Assembly: GCA_021734045.1 (NCBI GenBank)
Contig: JAIPJR010000045.1
Location: 1 to 24,389, forward strand
Source of the DNA: Fidelibacterota bacterium
Lineage (GTDB): Bacteria > Fidelibacterota > UBA8477
Direction of reading: 5' to 3'
Length of the DNA stretch: 24,389 nt
The notes under the pieces: model-generated
What the model was told of the DNA's origin: nothing
Database searches by the model: none
The model's input: the letters and a program-made list of their open reading frames with translations, nothing else
Part shown: piece by piece, positions 7,940-15,830 of the stretch
Layout of the letters: the number at the start of each line of letters is the position of its first letter
How positions within the stretch are numbered: position 1 is the first letter of the stretch
Made by a program: the position numbers and the translations under genes

Positions 7940-9205
7940 TTATTCGGGTGCGATTCCGGTCATTTCCACCGGCCAGAAAAGGGTGAGCGCTTCATCCAGG
8001 TGAGCGCGCCAGGCGCCCCACGAATGGCCCTCGTACCAAATTTTATTCACATACGCCACATTCCGATCATCCAACAGCTCTACCAGGGATTGGGTGGCCT
8101 GATAAATGGCGGGCTCGTAGGTACCGCTGTCCAGGTAAATTTTTGTCTGAATTTCAATTGCCGATGCATACTGATTGACGATATCGCCAAACCAGATTGC
8201 GGGTGAGAAAGCGCCGCAATTTCCAAACACATCCGGGCGTTGAATACTAAATAGTAGTGAGGTTAAGCCGCCCAGTGAGACACCAATAGTCGCGCGATGC
8301 GCCGGACCTTCTTTCACCCGATACCGCTCTTCAATCCAGGGCACCAATTCATTGCAGAACATGTCCAAGTACGCATAACTGTAGGAATAATCCTGATTTC
8401 GATCGTTAGGGTCAACGAAAACACCGATGATGGGTTGTATTTCCTGGTAATGAATTAAATAATCAAGTGTGTTTTGGGCATAAGCTAAATCAAGCCATTC
8501 ACCGCCGTCGTGAAAAAAGGCAACCGGAAAGGAATCACCAGAAGCCGTGTAACCGGGCGGCAAATACATCCGAATATCATGGGTCGCACCATTTGAATCT
8601 GTAAAATTGTCCTGGGAAACCGAACCGTGGGGAATCTCGTACGATTGAATTTCCGGTGGCTGGATATAATGGGACATGGCCAGTTCAGAATTAGGACCGA
8701 AACCACCGGCGCACGTATTGGGATTTAGCGGGTCCAAAATCCACTGACCGCCATCCAGAACAAATTTGTAATCCAACCGGGCGGTCGGTTCGAAAGTTTC
8801 CATCCGATAATACAAATTCGTACCCGAAAGTTGTGTAAAGTCATGATTGGCCGGATCCCAGCCATTGAAATCACCGGCCACAGCCACATTTGAAACAGAT
8901 GAGGAGCGATACAGAAAAAACGCCCGCGTGGAATCTTCCACATAGGGAATCCCTGTGGTGGCCTGCGCCCAGGTCATGAAAGAATCCACCAATGCTGATT
9001 TTTCAGCGGGGGTTTCTGCCGTATAAACCTGGGTGACAAAATCGTTGAAGGAGAGAAAACCCACCCGCTGCTGCTGTCCCTTTACCAGATCATCCACTTT
9101 ATCATCCGATGGTTGTGAGAAACCGGAAAATGTTGGCAACTGACATGAAGTCATGAATAGGCTGATCAACGCTGAGGTGAAAATTTTCATTGTCCTGGAA
9201 GGCAT
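7940..9205 (-). CDS. CBM48-containing esterase lipoprotein (Fes/CE1-like alpha/beta hydrolase)
   Basis: A 421-residue predicted lipoprotein. Residues 1-21 form a lipoprotein signal ending L-F-M-T-S-C (Cys21). A helical stretch follows, then a CBM48/AMPK-type glycogen-binding-like module (about 90-177, AGDFNGWDP, YKFVLDGGQW) and an esterase domain (about 210-412) like enterochelin esterase or carbohydrate esterase family 1. The nucleophile elbow is GVSLGG with Ser310. Asp359 (YLDSGTYE) and His394 (YEGHSW) fit the rest of the triad. ATG at 9205 is chosen because GGAG lies 6 bases upstream; ATG at 9190 is also possible, and the TTG at 9289 is rejected. The family removes ester groups, but the substrate here is unknown. 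The CBM and the neighbours point to an acyl or aryl ester on, or packed with, an alpha-glucan. It lies just beyond a strong terminator of the upstream operon. Confidence 0.85.
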   Translation of the reverse strand: MPSRTMKIFTSALISLFMTSCQLPTFSGFSQPSDDKVDDLVKGQQQRVGFLSFNDFVTQVYTAETPAEKSALVDSFMTWAQATTGIPYVEDSTRAFFLYRSSSVSNVAVAGDFNGWDPANHDFTQLSGTNLYYRMETFEPTARLDYKFVLDGGQWILDPLNPNTCAGGFGPNSELAMSHYIQPPEIQSYEIPHGSVSQDNFTDSNGATHDIRMYLPPGYTASGDSFPVAFFHDGGEWLDLAYAQNTLDYLIHYQEIQPIIGVFVDPNDRNQDYSYSYAYLDMFCNELVPWIEERYRVKEGPAHRATIGVSLGGLTSLLFSIQRPDVFGNCGAFSPAIWFGDIVNQYASAIEIQTKIYLDSGTYEPAIYQATQSLVELLDDRNVAYVNKIWYEGHSWGAWRAHLDEALTLFWPVEMTGIAPE

Positions 9206-9211
9206 CATCGT

Positions 9212-9215
9212 CTCC
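9212..9215 (-). promoter_or_regulatory. Shine-Dalgarno deciding the esterase start
   Basis: GGAG on the minus strand, 6 bases before the ATG at 9205. The alternative ATG at 9190 has AGGA only 2 bases away, which is too close to work well. Confidence 0.5.
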
Positions 9216-9239
9216 GGAGGATAAGTTAATTTGGCCTGG

Positions 9240-9272
9240 AAAAAAAGAGGGTGGTTACCGTAACCACCCTCT
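9240..9272 (-). terminator. Strong rho-independent terminator after the CBM protein gene
   Basis: On the minus strand a perfect 12-bp stem (AGAGGGTGGTTA with its complement TAACCACCCTCT) and 3-base loop is followed directly by a run of seven T. It sits 43 bases after the stop of the three-module CBM gene and about 35 bases before the esterase start, so it ends or attenuates the receptor operon. Confidence 0.92.
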
Positions 9273-9314
9273 CTTATTTCAATAATCAATGTCGTCTGTT
9301 AAGACGCACAAAAA

Positions 9315-10820
9315 TTACTTCATCAGGATCATCTTATTGGTCATAACATTGTTACCGGCTTCGAGGCGGTAGATGTACAGACCACTGTTGACCTTTTCAC
9401 CCTTGTTGTTGGTGGCATCCCACTGTACGCGGTAGTTACCGGCATTACGGTAGGTATTCACCAGGGTTTTCACTTCCTGACCCAATACATTGTAAACCGT
9501 CAATTTCACCTGATCAGCCACAGGCATGCTGAAGTTGATCATGGTAGTGGGGTTAAACGGATTGGGATAGTTCTGGCTCAGGGTGTACTCGGTGGGCATA
9601 CCCGGCATTTCCTCTACAGCCAGCGGAGCGCAGAGCTGCGGGAAGGGCAGGTTCTCATCCGTGTTATTATCGCCAAAGCAATCTTCCGGTGCATTGAACA
9701 CATCAGATGTATCGGCAATAATCACGTGACGATCGTTCCCAAAGCCGGCTTCATTATCCAATGAATTAATACCGTATTTGTAGGTCTGATCTTTGGCTTG
9801 ACCGGCGGTGAAGGTGTATGCATATGTGTATTTAAGACCATCATCGTCGGTTTGGGTCAGAGCCCATTCACCTTCACAGGTGAGGTCATTGCCCCAATCC
9901 CACCACTGACCCAGAAGGCCATTGATGGTGACCCCATTCACTTCATCCCAACTTGCAATACCATCGGACCCGGTCTGGGTATCGATGAGCGTGTCGCCAT
10001 TGTCAAGCGCACGCCAGGCTGAAGAGATGTCCACATGGAAATTCACCGTCACATCCTGGGTGATGATGTCATCGGGTGTGATATTGGCAAAGTATTCCAC
10101 GGGCTGAAGAATCTCACCGTAGCCATTGCTATCGGTATCCTCTTCTTCACCTGTGGGTGTCCAGGACCGGTTAGGTGAGCTTTCCCAGACGGCTGCATCC
10201 GGATCACCACCGGTGAGAATGACAAACTTATACTCCACGGCTGAACCCACGGGCATGTTATCAAACTGGTTGATGATGATGTACACATTACTCTGACCGG
10301 GATCCAGGGTCATTTCCACAGCGCCACCCCAGCCACCGTACTGAGAAGGTGCACCACGGACCACCACGATGTCGCCGCTGTCCGGATTGAAATTGCCATT
10401 CAGCAACTGAATGGACATATCCACCTGCAGCAGAACTTCCACATTGACTGCAGGAGCAGGCTCCTGGCGATTGTACCAGTCGGCAGGAATGACATTGTCG
10501 CCTTCCACCACATCATAGGTACGATTGGGGTCGCCTTCTGCGGTTGCCCAATCACCATTGATGCGGAATTTGTACTCAATGGTACCAACGGCAACACTGT
10601 CAACTGTGAGCGAATAAATCGAATCACCGTCGGCATCGGTGAAGAAATCGCTACCACCCCAGCCATTCAGGCTGCCAGCCACATCCACAGAGTCAGTAGC
10701 CGGGTCAAAATTACCCAGCTCCATCTGGTAGCCCATATTGACATTAAATGTCACCGTGGCTCCAAATGTCATTCCGACACCCAGTGTCAGAATCGTTAAA
10801 ACGCGTAACAACTTTTTCAT
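9315..10820 (-). CDS. Secreted three-module glucan-binding-like protein with T9SS sorting domain
   Basis: A 501-residue non-enzymatic secreted protein. The signal peptide ends at about residue 21 (TFGA). Three beta-sandwich modules follow: about 22-115 (AGSLNGWGG, EYKFRINGDW), 126-235 (EYKFVIL, ESSPNRSW) and 258-380 (GLLGQWWDWGNDL, YKYGIN). They resemble CBM20/CBM48 or SusE/F-type starch-binding modules. Residues 412-501 are a T9SS type A domain with QNYPNPFNPTT. No catalytic motifs are visible. ATG at 10820 has AGGAG 5 bases upstream. It is the last gene of the TonB receptor operon, 32 bases after the PorV-like gene, and is followed by a strong terminator. By analogy it would hold starch at the surface, as SusE/SusF do, although here export would be by T9SS rather than as a lipoprotein. 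The third module is clearly divergent and its ligand is uncertain. Confidence 0.87.
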   Translation of the reverse strand: MKKLLRVLTILTLGVGMTFGATVTFNVNMGYQMELGNFDPATDSVDVAGSLNGWGGSDFFTDADGDSIYSLTVDSVAVGTIEYKFRINGDWATAEGDPNRTYDVVEGDNVIPADWYNRQEPAPAVNVEVLLQVDMSIQLLNGNFNPDSGDIVVVRGAPSQYGGWGGAVEMTLDPGQSNVYIIINQFDNMPVGSAVEYKFVILTGGDPDAAVWESSPNRSWTPTGEEEDTDSNGYGEILQPVEYFANITPDDIITQDVTVNFHVDISSAWRALDNGDTLIDTQTGSDGIASWDEVNGVTINGLLGQWWDWGNDLTCEGEWALTQTDDDGLKYTYAYTFTAGQAKDQTYKYGINSLDNEAGFGNDRHVIIADTSDVFNAPEDCFGDNNTDENLPFPQLCAPLAVEEMPGMPTEYTLSQNYPNPFNPTTMINFSMPVADQVKLTVYNVLGQEVKTLVNTYRNAGNYRVQWDATNNKGEKVNSGLYIYRLEAGNNVMTNKMILMK

Positions 10821-10852
10821 AGTTGCTCCTTTCAGGTGTTGATTCTCTTTCC

Positions 10853-11860
10853 TTAAAAGACCATGGCGATGCTGAAATTCTGAATATCAGTCAATCGACC
10901 AAAGACCTCATAACCATAGTCTGCCCTAAATCGGATGCCACCCAGTGGCACATCCAAGCCAGCTCCCATGGTTAAACCTTCTTCTGAATCCTCTAAAAAC
11001 AAATTTTTATATCCGGCGCGCAGTGCAAATTGGTTGAACAATTGCAGTTCACCACCCACATTGAGGCTTTCATAATTGTTGTTGGGATGAATCGCGTCCA
11101 CAGCCAATCTTAAATTCAGACCTGGTGACTGGATAACATCCATGGCAATCCCGGCCCGGAAAATCATAGGAAGATTGAATTTGTCAGTCTTCAGCGTAGA
11201 GACAATTTTGCTGTTATTCCCGTACAGATCCGGCGCGATGTCATAGAAATGGTCCAAGTCATTCCCGGTCATTTGCATGGGTGTACCAAAATTAGCGATG
11301 CTCATCCCAATCGTCAATCCGTGCATGCCGGTGTGGTATAAGGTTCCCAAATCCAGTGCTACCGAGGTCGCTTGCTCATGCCAAATACGCTGTTGAATAT
11401 ATTTCATGGTACCACCGATAAAAAACCGGTCGGTCATGGCGCGGGCGATTGTCACACCTACCGCTAAATCCATAGCCGAGAAGGTCAATCCGGTGCCATC
11501 CGGTTTCTCGATAGTGGTATGTATCATGTCACCATAATCCAGCACGGTAGTGGATATACCCAAGACACCAATTCCAGGCATCTGAAACACGCCGGCTAAA
11601 AAATCAAAGCGGGTATTTACCAGATAGCTGCTATGGACAAAGAGAGCTTCATTTCCCATTAAACTGGCTGCTGCACCGGGATTCCAGAAGAGTGCGGTTG
11701 CATCGTTGGCGCTGGCCACATAAGCACCACCCATTCCCAGGGAGCGTCCACCCACTTCAATACCCAGAAACTGTGCCGCTTTGGTACCTACCATTGACTG
11801 GGCTGTAATCACCAACGGTAACAATCCCAGCAGTACGATTTGTGTAAAAATGCGTTTCAT
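10853..11860 (-). CDS. PorV/PorQ-family outer membrane beta-barrel protein
   Basis: A 335-residue protein with a signal peptide (about 1-20, ending VITAQ), the family hallmark GGRSLGMGGAYVASANDATALFWNPG near the start, alternating amphipathic strands throughout and a terminal phenylalanine (SIAMVF), all typical of a FadL-like outer membrane barrel of the PorV/PorQ group. PorV is the T9SS shuttle that binds cargo sorting domains and carries them to the attachment complex. This copy sits between two T9SS-cargo-like genes, 7 bases after the stop of the 1320-residue protein, so it may serve this locus. The ATG at 11860 lacks a clear Shine-Dalgarno, and translation is probably coupled to the upstream gene. 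Whether it is the cell's general PorV or a dedicated paralogue cannot be told from here. Confidence 0.83.
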   Translation of the reverse strand: MKRIFTQIVLLGLLPLVITAQSMVGTKAAQFLGIEVGGRSLGMGGAYVASANDATALFWNPGAAASLMGNEALFVHSSYLVNTRFDFLAGVFQMPGIGVLGISTTVLDYGDMIHTTIEKPDGTGLTFSAMDLAVGVTIARAMTDRFFIGGTMKYIQQRIWHEQATSVALDLGTLYHTGMHGLTIGMSIANFGTPMQMTGNDLDHFYDIAPDLYGNNSKIVSTLKTDKFNLPMIFRAGIAMDVIQSPGLNLRLAVDAIHPNNNYESLNVGGELQLFNQFALRAGYKNLFLEDSEEGLTMGAGLDVPLGGIRFRADYGYEVFGRLTDIQNFSIAMVF

Positions 11861-11866
11861 AGGATG

Positions 11867-14800
11867 CTACTTAATAATTGCGAATTTACCGGTTGCTTCA
11901 CCCAACGGACCCGCGTCAATATGGTACAGATAAACCCCAAATGACACATCCAGCCCTTCCTTCGTGCGGAGATTCCAGGAGACAGAGCCATCAAAAATAC
12001 TCCCATCCTGCGAGAGGGTCTGGAGATGATCTCCGCGAATCGTATAAATCCGTACCTCTGCTTCAGCCGGCAGATGAATGAAATCAATCCGCCGTTCACC
12101 TCGTCCAGATGTAAATCGATTGGTGGGTTCCCAACTGGCAGCGGCAACATAGGGATTCGGGACAACCCGTACCCGGTCCTGCCAGCCACTGGCATCGGCG
12201 GTATTGAGCTTCGCGCCCAGCGTTTCATAATAAAACACATCCCGATTCGTAAAGGGCTTGCGGGTAACCAGTCGCAAGGTATCACCACCGGCCAATTCTT
12301 CAATATCCGTGTACAGCGTATCCTGGGGCAGAATGGTAATAGTGTCACCATATTCCAACTTGAGCGTCCAGGTGATGAATCGCTCAGAATCGGATGACGT
12401 GGAGATAAAATAGATGATTTCGTCACGGGCCGTACCGCCAACCGCTTTGTAGCCGGGATTCTCCAGCTCTTCACCAGTCGTATTATCAAAAACCCGGAAA
12501 TTAATGGGTGTGGCGAACAGGCGTGCTGAAAAACCAGCACTCCAGGCACTGGAATTCTGCACGATACTGTCGTAGAACACCACCTCATAATCGTGAGGAA
12601 TTTTACGCTTTTTCGGGTTGAAGAGCGGGTCCACAGCCAAACTCATTCCGGGCAAATCTTCCGGTGCCCGATTGCTGGTGAAAGCATCCTGATTGGGGTC
12701 AATCCGCCAGGTATTGCCAAAAATATAACGCACACCATCCACCACCGGCGTTTCCGGCCGGATGTCCGGATAGCGAAAACCGTAATTGTCGCGGAGATTG
12801 GTATAGTTTGAATTGGTAGCGTAAAAGTAACTGCTGTTATGTACCAGTGTGTCAATGCTGTCGTCATTATTTAATCGTAACACGGAATATTGGGAAGTCA
12901 CGGCCTGCATCTCATCCGGATCCTTCATGTCCAGTTTGGGTTCGCCGGAATCGGGCGTGCCATTCCCTTCGGATCCATCCGAATCTGGTCCGGGATAATA
13001 TCCCAGAAAATAGGTCGCGTTGCCGTGCTTCCGGTAAACCGGATCGCCAATATTTTGCGCCCAGAGGCCATCAGTACCCGTGTCGTGCACAATGGTATCT
13101 CCGTCCGCCAGGTCGAATTCGCCATCATCATTGGCATCGTAGTAAGCAACCCAATCGCTGTCGTTGTCCAGCCAGTCGTTACTCATATCAAGGAAATGCA
13201 TTTCATACCGGGCAGCGTCCTTGACGGCATATTCATCTAAAAAGTAAAGTTCCAGAATCCCGTTACCATCGCCCTCCAGATGCTGAACACTCCCTGCAAT
13301 GGGCGGCTGGTAGCCCGGCACCCGGGCATTGGGTGTGACCTGTACCGTATTCTGATCGAAAGTGAGCACGTCATTCAGTTCCAAAATGGTTTTGGTGCAT
13401 TCGGCGGGGTATATATTCTTTTCCACATCCCCGTGATCGTAGGAAACCACTGCGTAAAAATAACGCTGGCCATTGACCACATTGGTATCGGTCCAGGAGT
13501 GCTTTAAACCGGTTTCCTTCCCCAGGTAGAATGCGGCACCGCTCACCCGGTCCATGTCTCCCTGGAAAAAGCCTTCAATCCCGTCAATTTTATCAAATTG
13601 CGCCACCGGTTCATAAAAAACGGGATTCCCGAAGCCATCGGTTATGGTGTTGGCTTCATTAAAACCAAAATCGGTGGCTTTGTAGATTTTATAACCTTCA
13701 AAATCGTATCCGGAAACCGGGTCGTAGCTGAATTCAGCGCCATCTTCCCAATACAGGGTTACGCGGCCATCTCCCGGCACTACCCGCACCATGGGCTTGT
13801 CCGGTGGACGCGAAAAGTTGTAGTTATTGTCATAAATCTGCTGAATCGTGATTTTGTTGTTGAGGATGTCATCGAAATCCTCACCAAACACCAGCCCCAC
13901 GGAAAAACGCTCGGTCTGTTTCGCCTGTAACGGGAAGTAACCAGCGCCGTAAATGAAGTCACCATCAACCGGATTGGTCTCAATGTCACTGTTTACATTA
14001 ATGGATGGTTCCAAACGATCCCACAGTTGCGCATCATTGCTCATGCGAACGGCACCTGGCGGTGTAAAGTACACAAAGCTGGTAAGCCCGATTTGATCTG
14101 ATTCATCAATATCGGTCTTATCCACATGCGGTTCACCCGGCAGGCCGGTATCCACCATTTCGCCGTTGGGACCAGTGGGCTGAAATCCGGAAGTTGGTAA
14201 GCCATCACCTTCACCCAAATCGCCCGTCCCGGCAACACCATCAATTCCCACGTCATCGGTGATGGGATCCCAGTCACCGTCATTATCGATACCATCACCC
14301 CGGTCTTCATCCAGCATCAAATCGGTGGTTCCCAGACCATTGATGTAGTCCACATACTGAAATGCGGGTAACGGCTGCAGCGGTGGTACCCGGCTGATAC
14401 GGTTCAGATAATGGTTCAGTGTATCTTCATCAATGATCCCGTCCAGGTCATCATCCAACAGATTACCCACAATTTCCCTAAGGCGTGTTTCGCCCGGAAT
14501 AACCTGCACGACCCGCCCTTGCGTAACGATTTCGTTGGTATCACTGTCCAGTGTAACAACTGTGCGGGTAAATGTATTGGGATCAATGGTCACGACCTGG
14601 TCATTGGCCTGATAAATCTTCGTACCAAACGAAGCGGCTGTAAAATAGGGTGCACTCCCACCGGCTTCATGATTATCGCCGTCGTTGTCAATACCATCCT
14701 TGGAATTTCCAGGTGATTCCAGAAAGGCATAGCCGGCATATCCCACCGGACCATCGAAACAGGGGCTGTGAGATGGGGGCGCGTCGTAAGAATAGGTAAT

Positions 14801-15829
14801 ATCATTTTCCGAATCAAAATACGCCAGGTCGTCATTGGAGTCTCCACAACGACCGCCGGCCAATGTACCCACCATCATACCAAAGGCTGCTTTGTTGTAA
14901 TCGGTCGTACCCCGGTTTTTTACATCGTATAACCAAAAAATAGCATCCTCTGCCAAAAAATGTGCCCACTGCAGACCACGAACGGAGGATTCCAGACCCA
15001 TGCCAAACATTAATGAGTTGACGGAGTCGGGCTTAAAGACCAACTGAGAGGACTTATTGCCCGGTATTCGGTAGTTAAATTCAATATCGTTGTTATCGTC
15101 CATAACGAAGAAGGATTCCTGGTCGGCATTTTTCACATTTTTACCAAAATAGCCATTCCAGGCACCGGGCCAACCCGGGTCATCCAATGAGTTCATTTTA
15201 TCCGGCCAATAGGTTGGCCAGGAATCGGGTAAACCATCATCATCACCTGAGGAGGGAAGTCCGTCCGGACCATCATTGTCCAGATCGGTGGACATTGCCA
15301 CCAGATTTGTATCGGCGTTAGCATATCCGGGGATCGGCTGAAAAGTCCAAGTATTTCCACCAGCGCTTGGGCCGTCCGTCCAGCCGCGCGGACCGTCACT
15401 GGTACCAACCGAACGAATGATACTATAAACCCTGGCACGGTAACGGAATGTATCGCTGTCCACCACAATGGGAACGGGAATGGTTTCCAAAAGGTCAAAT
15501 CTTGAGAATTGTTTGTTATTCCGATCAACCAGCGTGTCCTGAGCCGTATTGAAAAATTTGAATGTATCGATCCACGCCTGGGTTGCTTCCACGCCGAGTA
15601 AAGGACTCACATCGCCGATGTACATATTCCCGGAACCAATGGGCCATTCCCCTTCCGGACCATCACCCAAAGTACCGGCCACCAAACCATCGTTAAAGAA
15701 CACGGTTCGGATTTTATTGCCGGAATGGGTACCCTGCTTCCGGAACGTGGGATCTCCGAACGGTTGAGCCAGGATAGAGCTACCGATTAATGTCAGTAGA
15801 ATGAATAGCATAATCCGGTTGCGCAGCAT
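11867..15829 (-). CDS. Large secreted Asp-rich protein with FnIII-like domain and T9SS/FlgD-type C-terminal domain
   Basis: A 1320-residue protein of unknown function. ATG at 15829 follows GGGGAG and opens a signal peptide (about 1-21, ILAQ). The N-terminal half has no family I can name for certain. It contains several calcium-type Asp/Asn-rich loops, such as DGIDNDGDN (about 383), DDDLDGIIDED (about 463) and GDGIDNDGDWD (about 515). A fibronectin type III-like region lies at about 676-803 (GRVTLYWED, YKIYKATD, YFYAVVSYD). The C-terminus (about 1215-1320) starts VVPNPYVAAASWEP and ends with a FlgD/T9SS-like fold (SFGVYLYHIDA). It starts one base after the receptor stop, so the two are translationally coupled. 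That pairing suggests a surface partner of the receptor, filling the place SusD has in Bacteroides, but no SusD-like sequence is seen. Confidence 0.8.
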   Translation of the reverse strand: MLRNRIMLFILLTLIGSSILAQPFGDPTFRKQGTHSGNKIRTVFFNDGLVAGTLGDGPEGEWPIGSGNMYIGDVSPLLGVEATQAWIDTFKFFNTAQDTLVDRNNKQFSRFDLLETIPVPIVVDSDTFRYRARVYSIIRSVGTSDGPRGWTDGPSAGGNTWTFQPIPGYANADTNLVAMSTDLDNDGPDGLPSSGDDDGLPDSWPTYWPDKMNSLDDPGWPGAWNGYFGKNVKNADQESFFVMDDNNDIEFNYRIPGNKSSQLVFKPDSVNSLMFGMGLESSVRGLQWAHFLAEDAIFWLYDVKNRGTTDYNKAAFGMMVGTLAGGRCGDSNDDLAYFDSENDITYSYDAPPSHSPCFDGPVGYAGYAFLESPGNSKDGIDNDGDNHEAGGSAPYFTAASFGTKIYQANDQVVTIDPNTFTRTVVTLDSDTNEIVTQGRVVQVIPGETRLREIVGNLLDDDLDGIIDEDTLNHYLNRISRVPPLQPLPAFQYVDYINGLGTTDLMLDEDRGDGIDNDGDWDPITDDVGIDGVAGTGDLGEGDGLPTSGFQPTGPNGEMVDTGLPGEPHVDKTDIDESDQIGLTSFVYFTPPGAVRMSNDAQLWDRLEPSINVNSDIETNPVDGDFIYGAGYFPLQAKQTERFSVGLVFGEDFDDILNNKITIQQIYDNNYNFSRPPDKPMVRVVPGDGRVTLYWEDGAEFSYDPVSGYDFEGYKIYKATDFGFNEANTITDGFGNPVFYEPVAQFDKIDGIEGFFQGDMDRVSGAAFYLGKETGLKHSWTDTNVVNGQRYFYAVVSYDHGDVEKNIYPAECTKTILELNDVLTFDQNTVQVTPNARVPGYQPPIAGSVQHLEGDGNGILELYFLDEYAVKDAARYEMHFLDMSNDWLDNDSDWVAYYDANDDGEFDLADGDTIVHDTGTDGLWAQNIGDPVYRKHGNATYFLGYYPGPDSDGSEGNGTPDSGEPKLDMKDPDEMQAVTSQYSVLRLNNDDSIDTLVHNSSYFYATNSNYTNLRDNYGFRYPDIRPETPVVDGVRYIFGNTWRIDPNQDAFTSNRAPEDLPGMSLAVDPLFNPKKRKIPHDYEVVFYDSIVQNSSAWSAGFSARLFATPINFRVFDNTTGEELENPGYKAVGGTARDEIIYFISTSSDSERFITWTLKLEYGDTITILPQDTLYTDIEELAGGDTLRLVTRKPFTNRDVFYYETLGAKLNTADASGWQDRVRVVPNPYVAAASWEPTNRFTSGRGERRIDFIHLPAEAEVRIYTIRGDHLQTLSQDGSIFDGSVSWNLRTKEGLDVSFGVYLYHIDAGPLGEATGKFAIIK

Positions 15830-15830
15830 A

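Noticed and set aside
9206-9289. TTG start at 9289 for the esterase
   Set aside because: The added segment is translated from the terminator hairpin and places the lipoprotein signal deep inside the protein.
11857-12588. 243-residue minus-strand frame
   Set aside because: A shadow of the 1320-residue protein in another frame, with unnatural composition and no domain.
12847-13224. 125-residue plus-strand frame
   Set aside because: Lies wholly inside the 1320-residue gene on the opposite strand; Cys/Arg/His-rich shadow.
14200-14310. Repeated Asp-rich codons as a possible tandem repeat or CRISPR
   Set aside because: The units are irregular protein-level calcium-type motifs with no regular repeat-spacer pattern.
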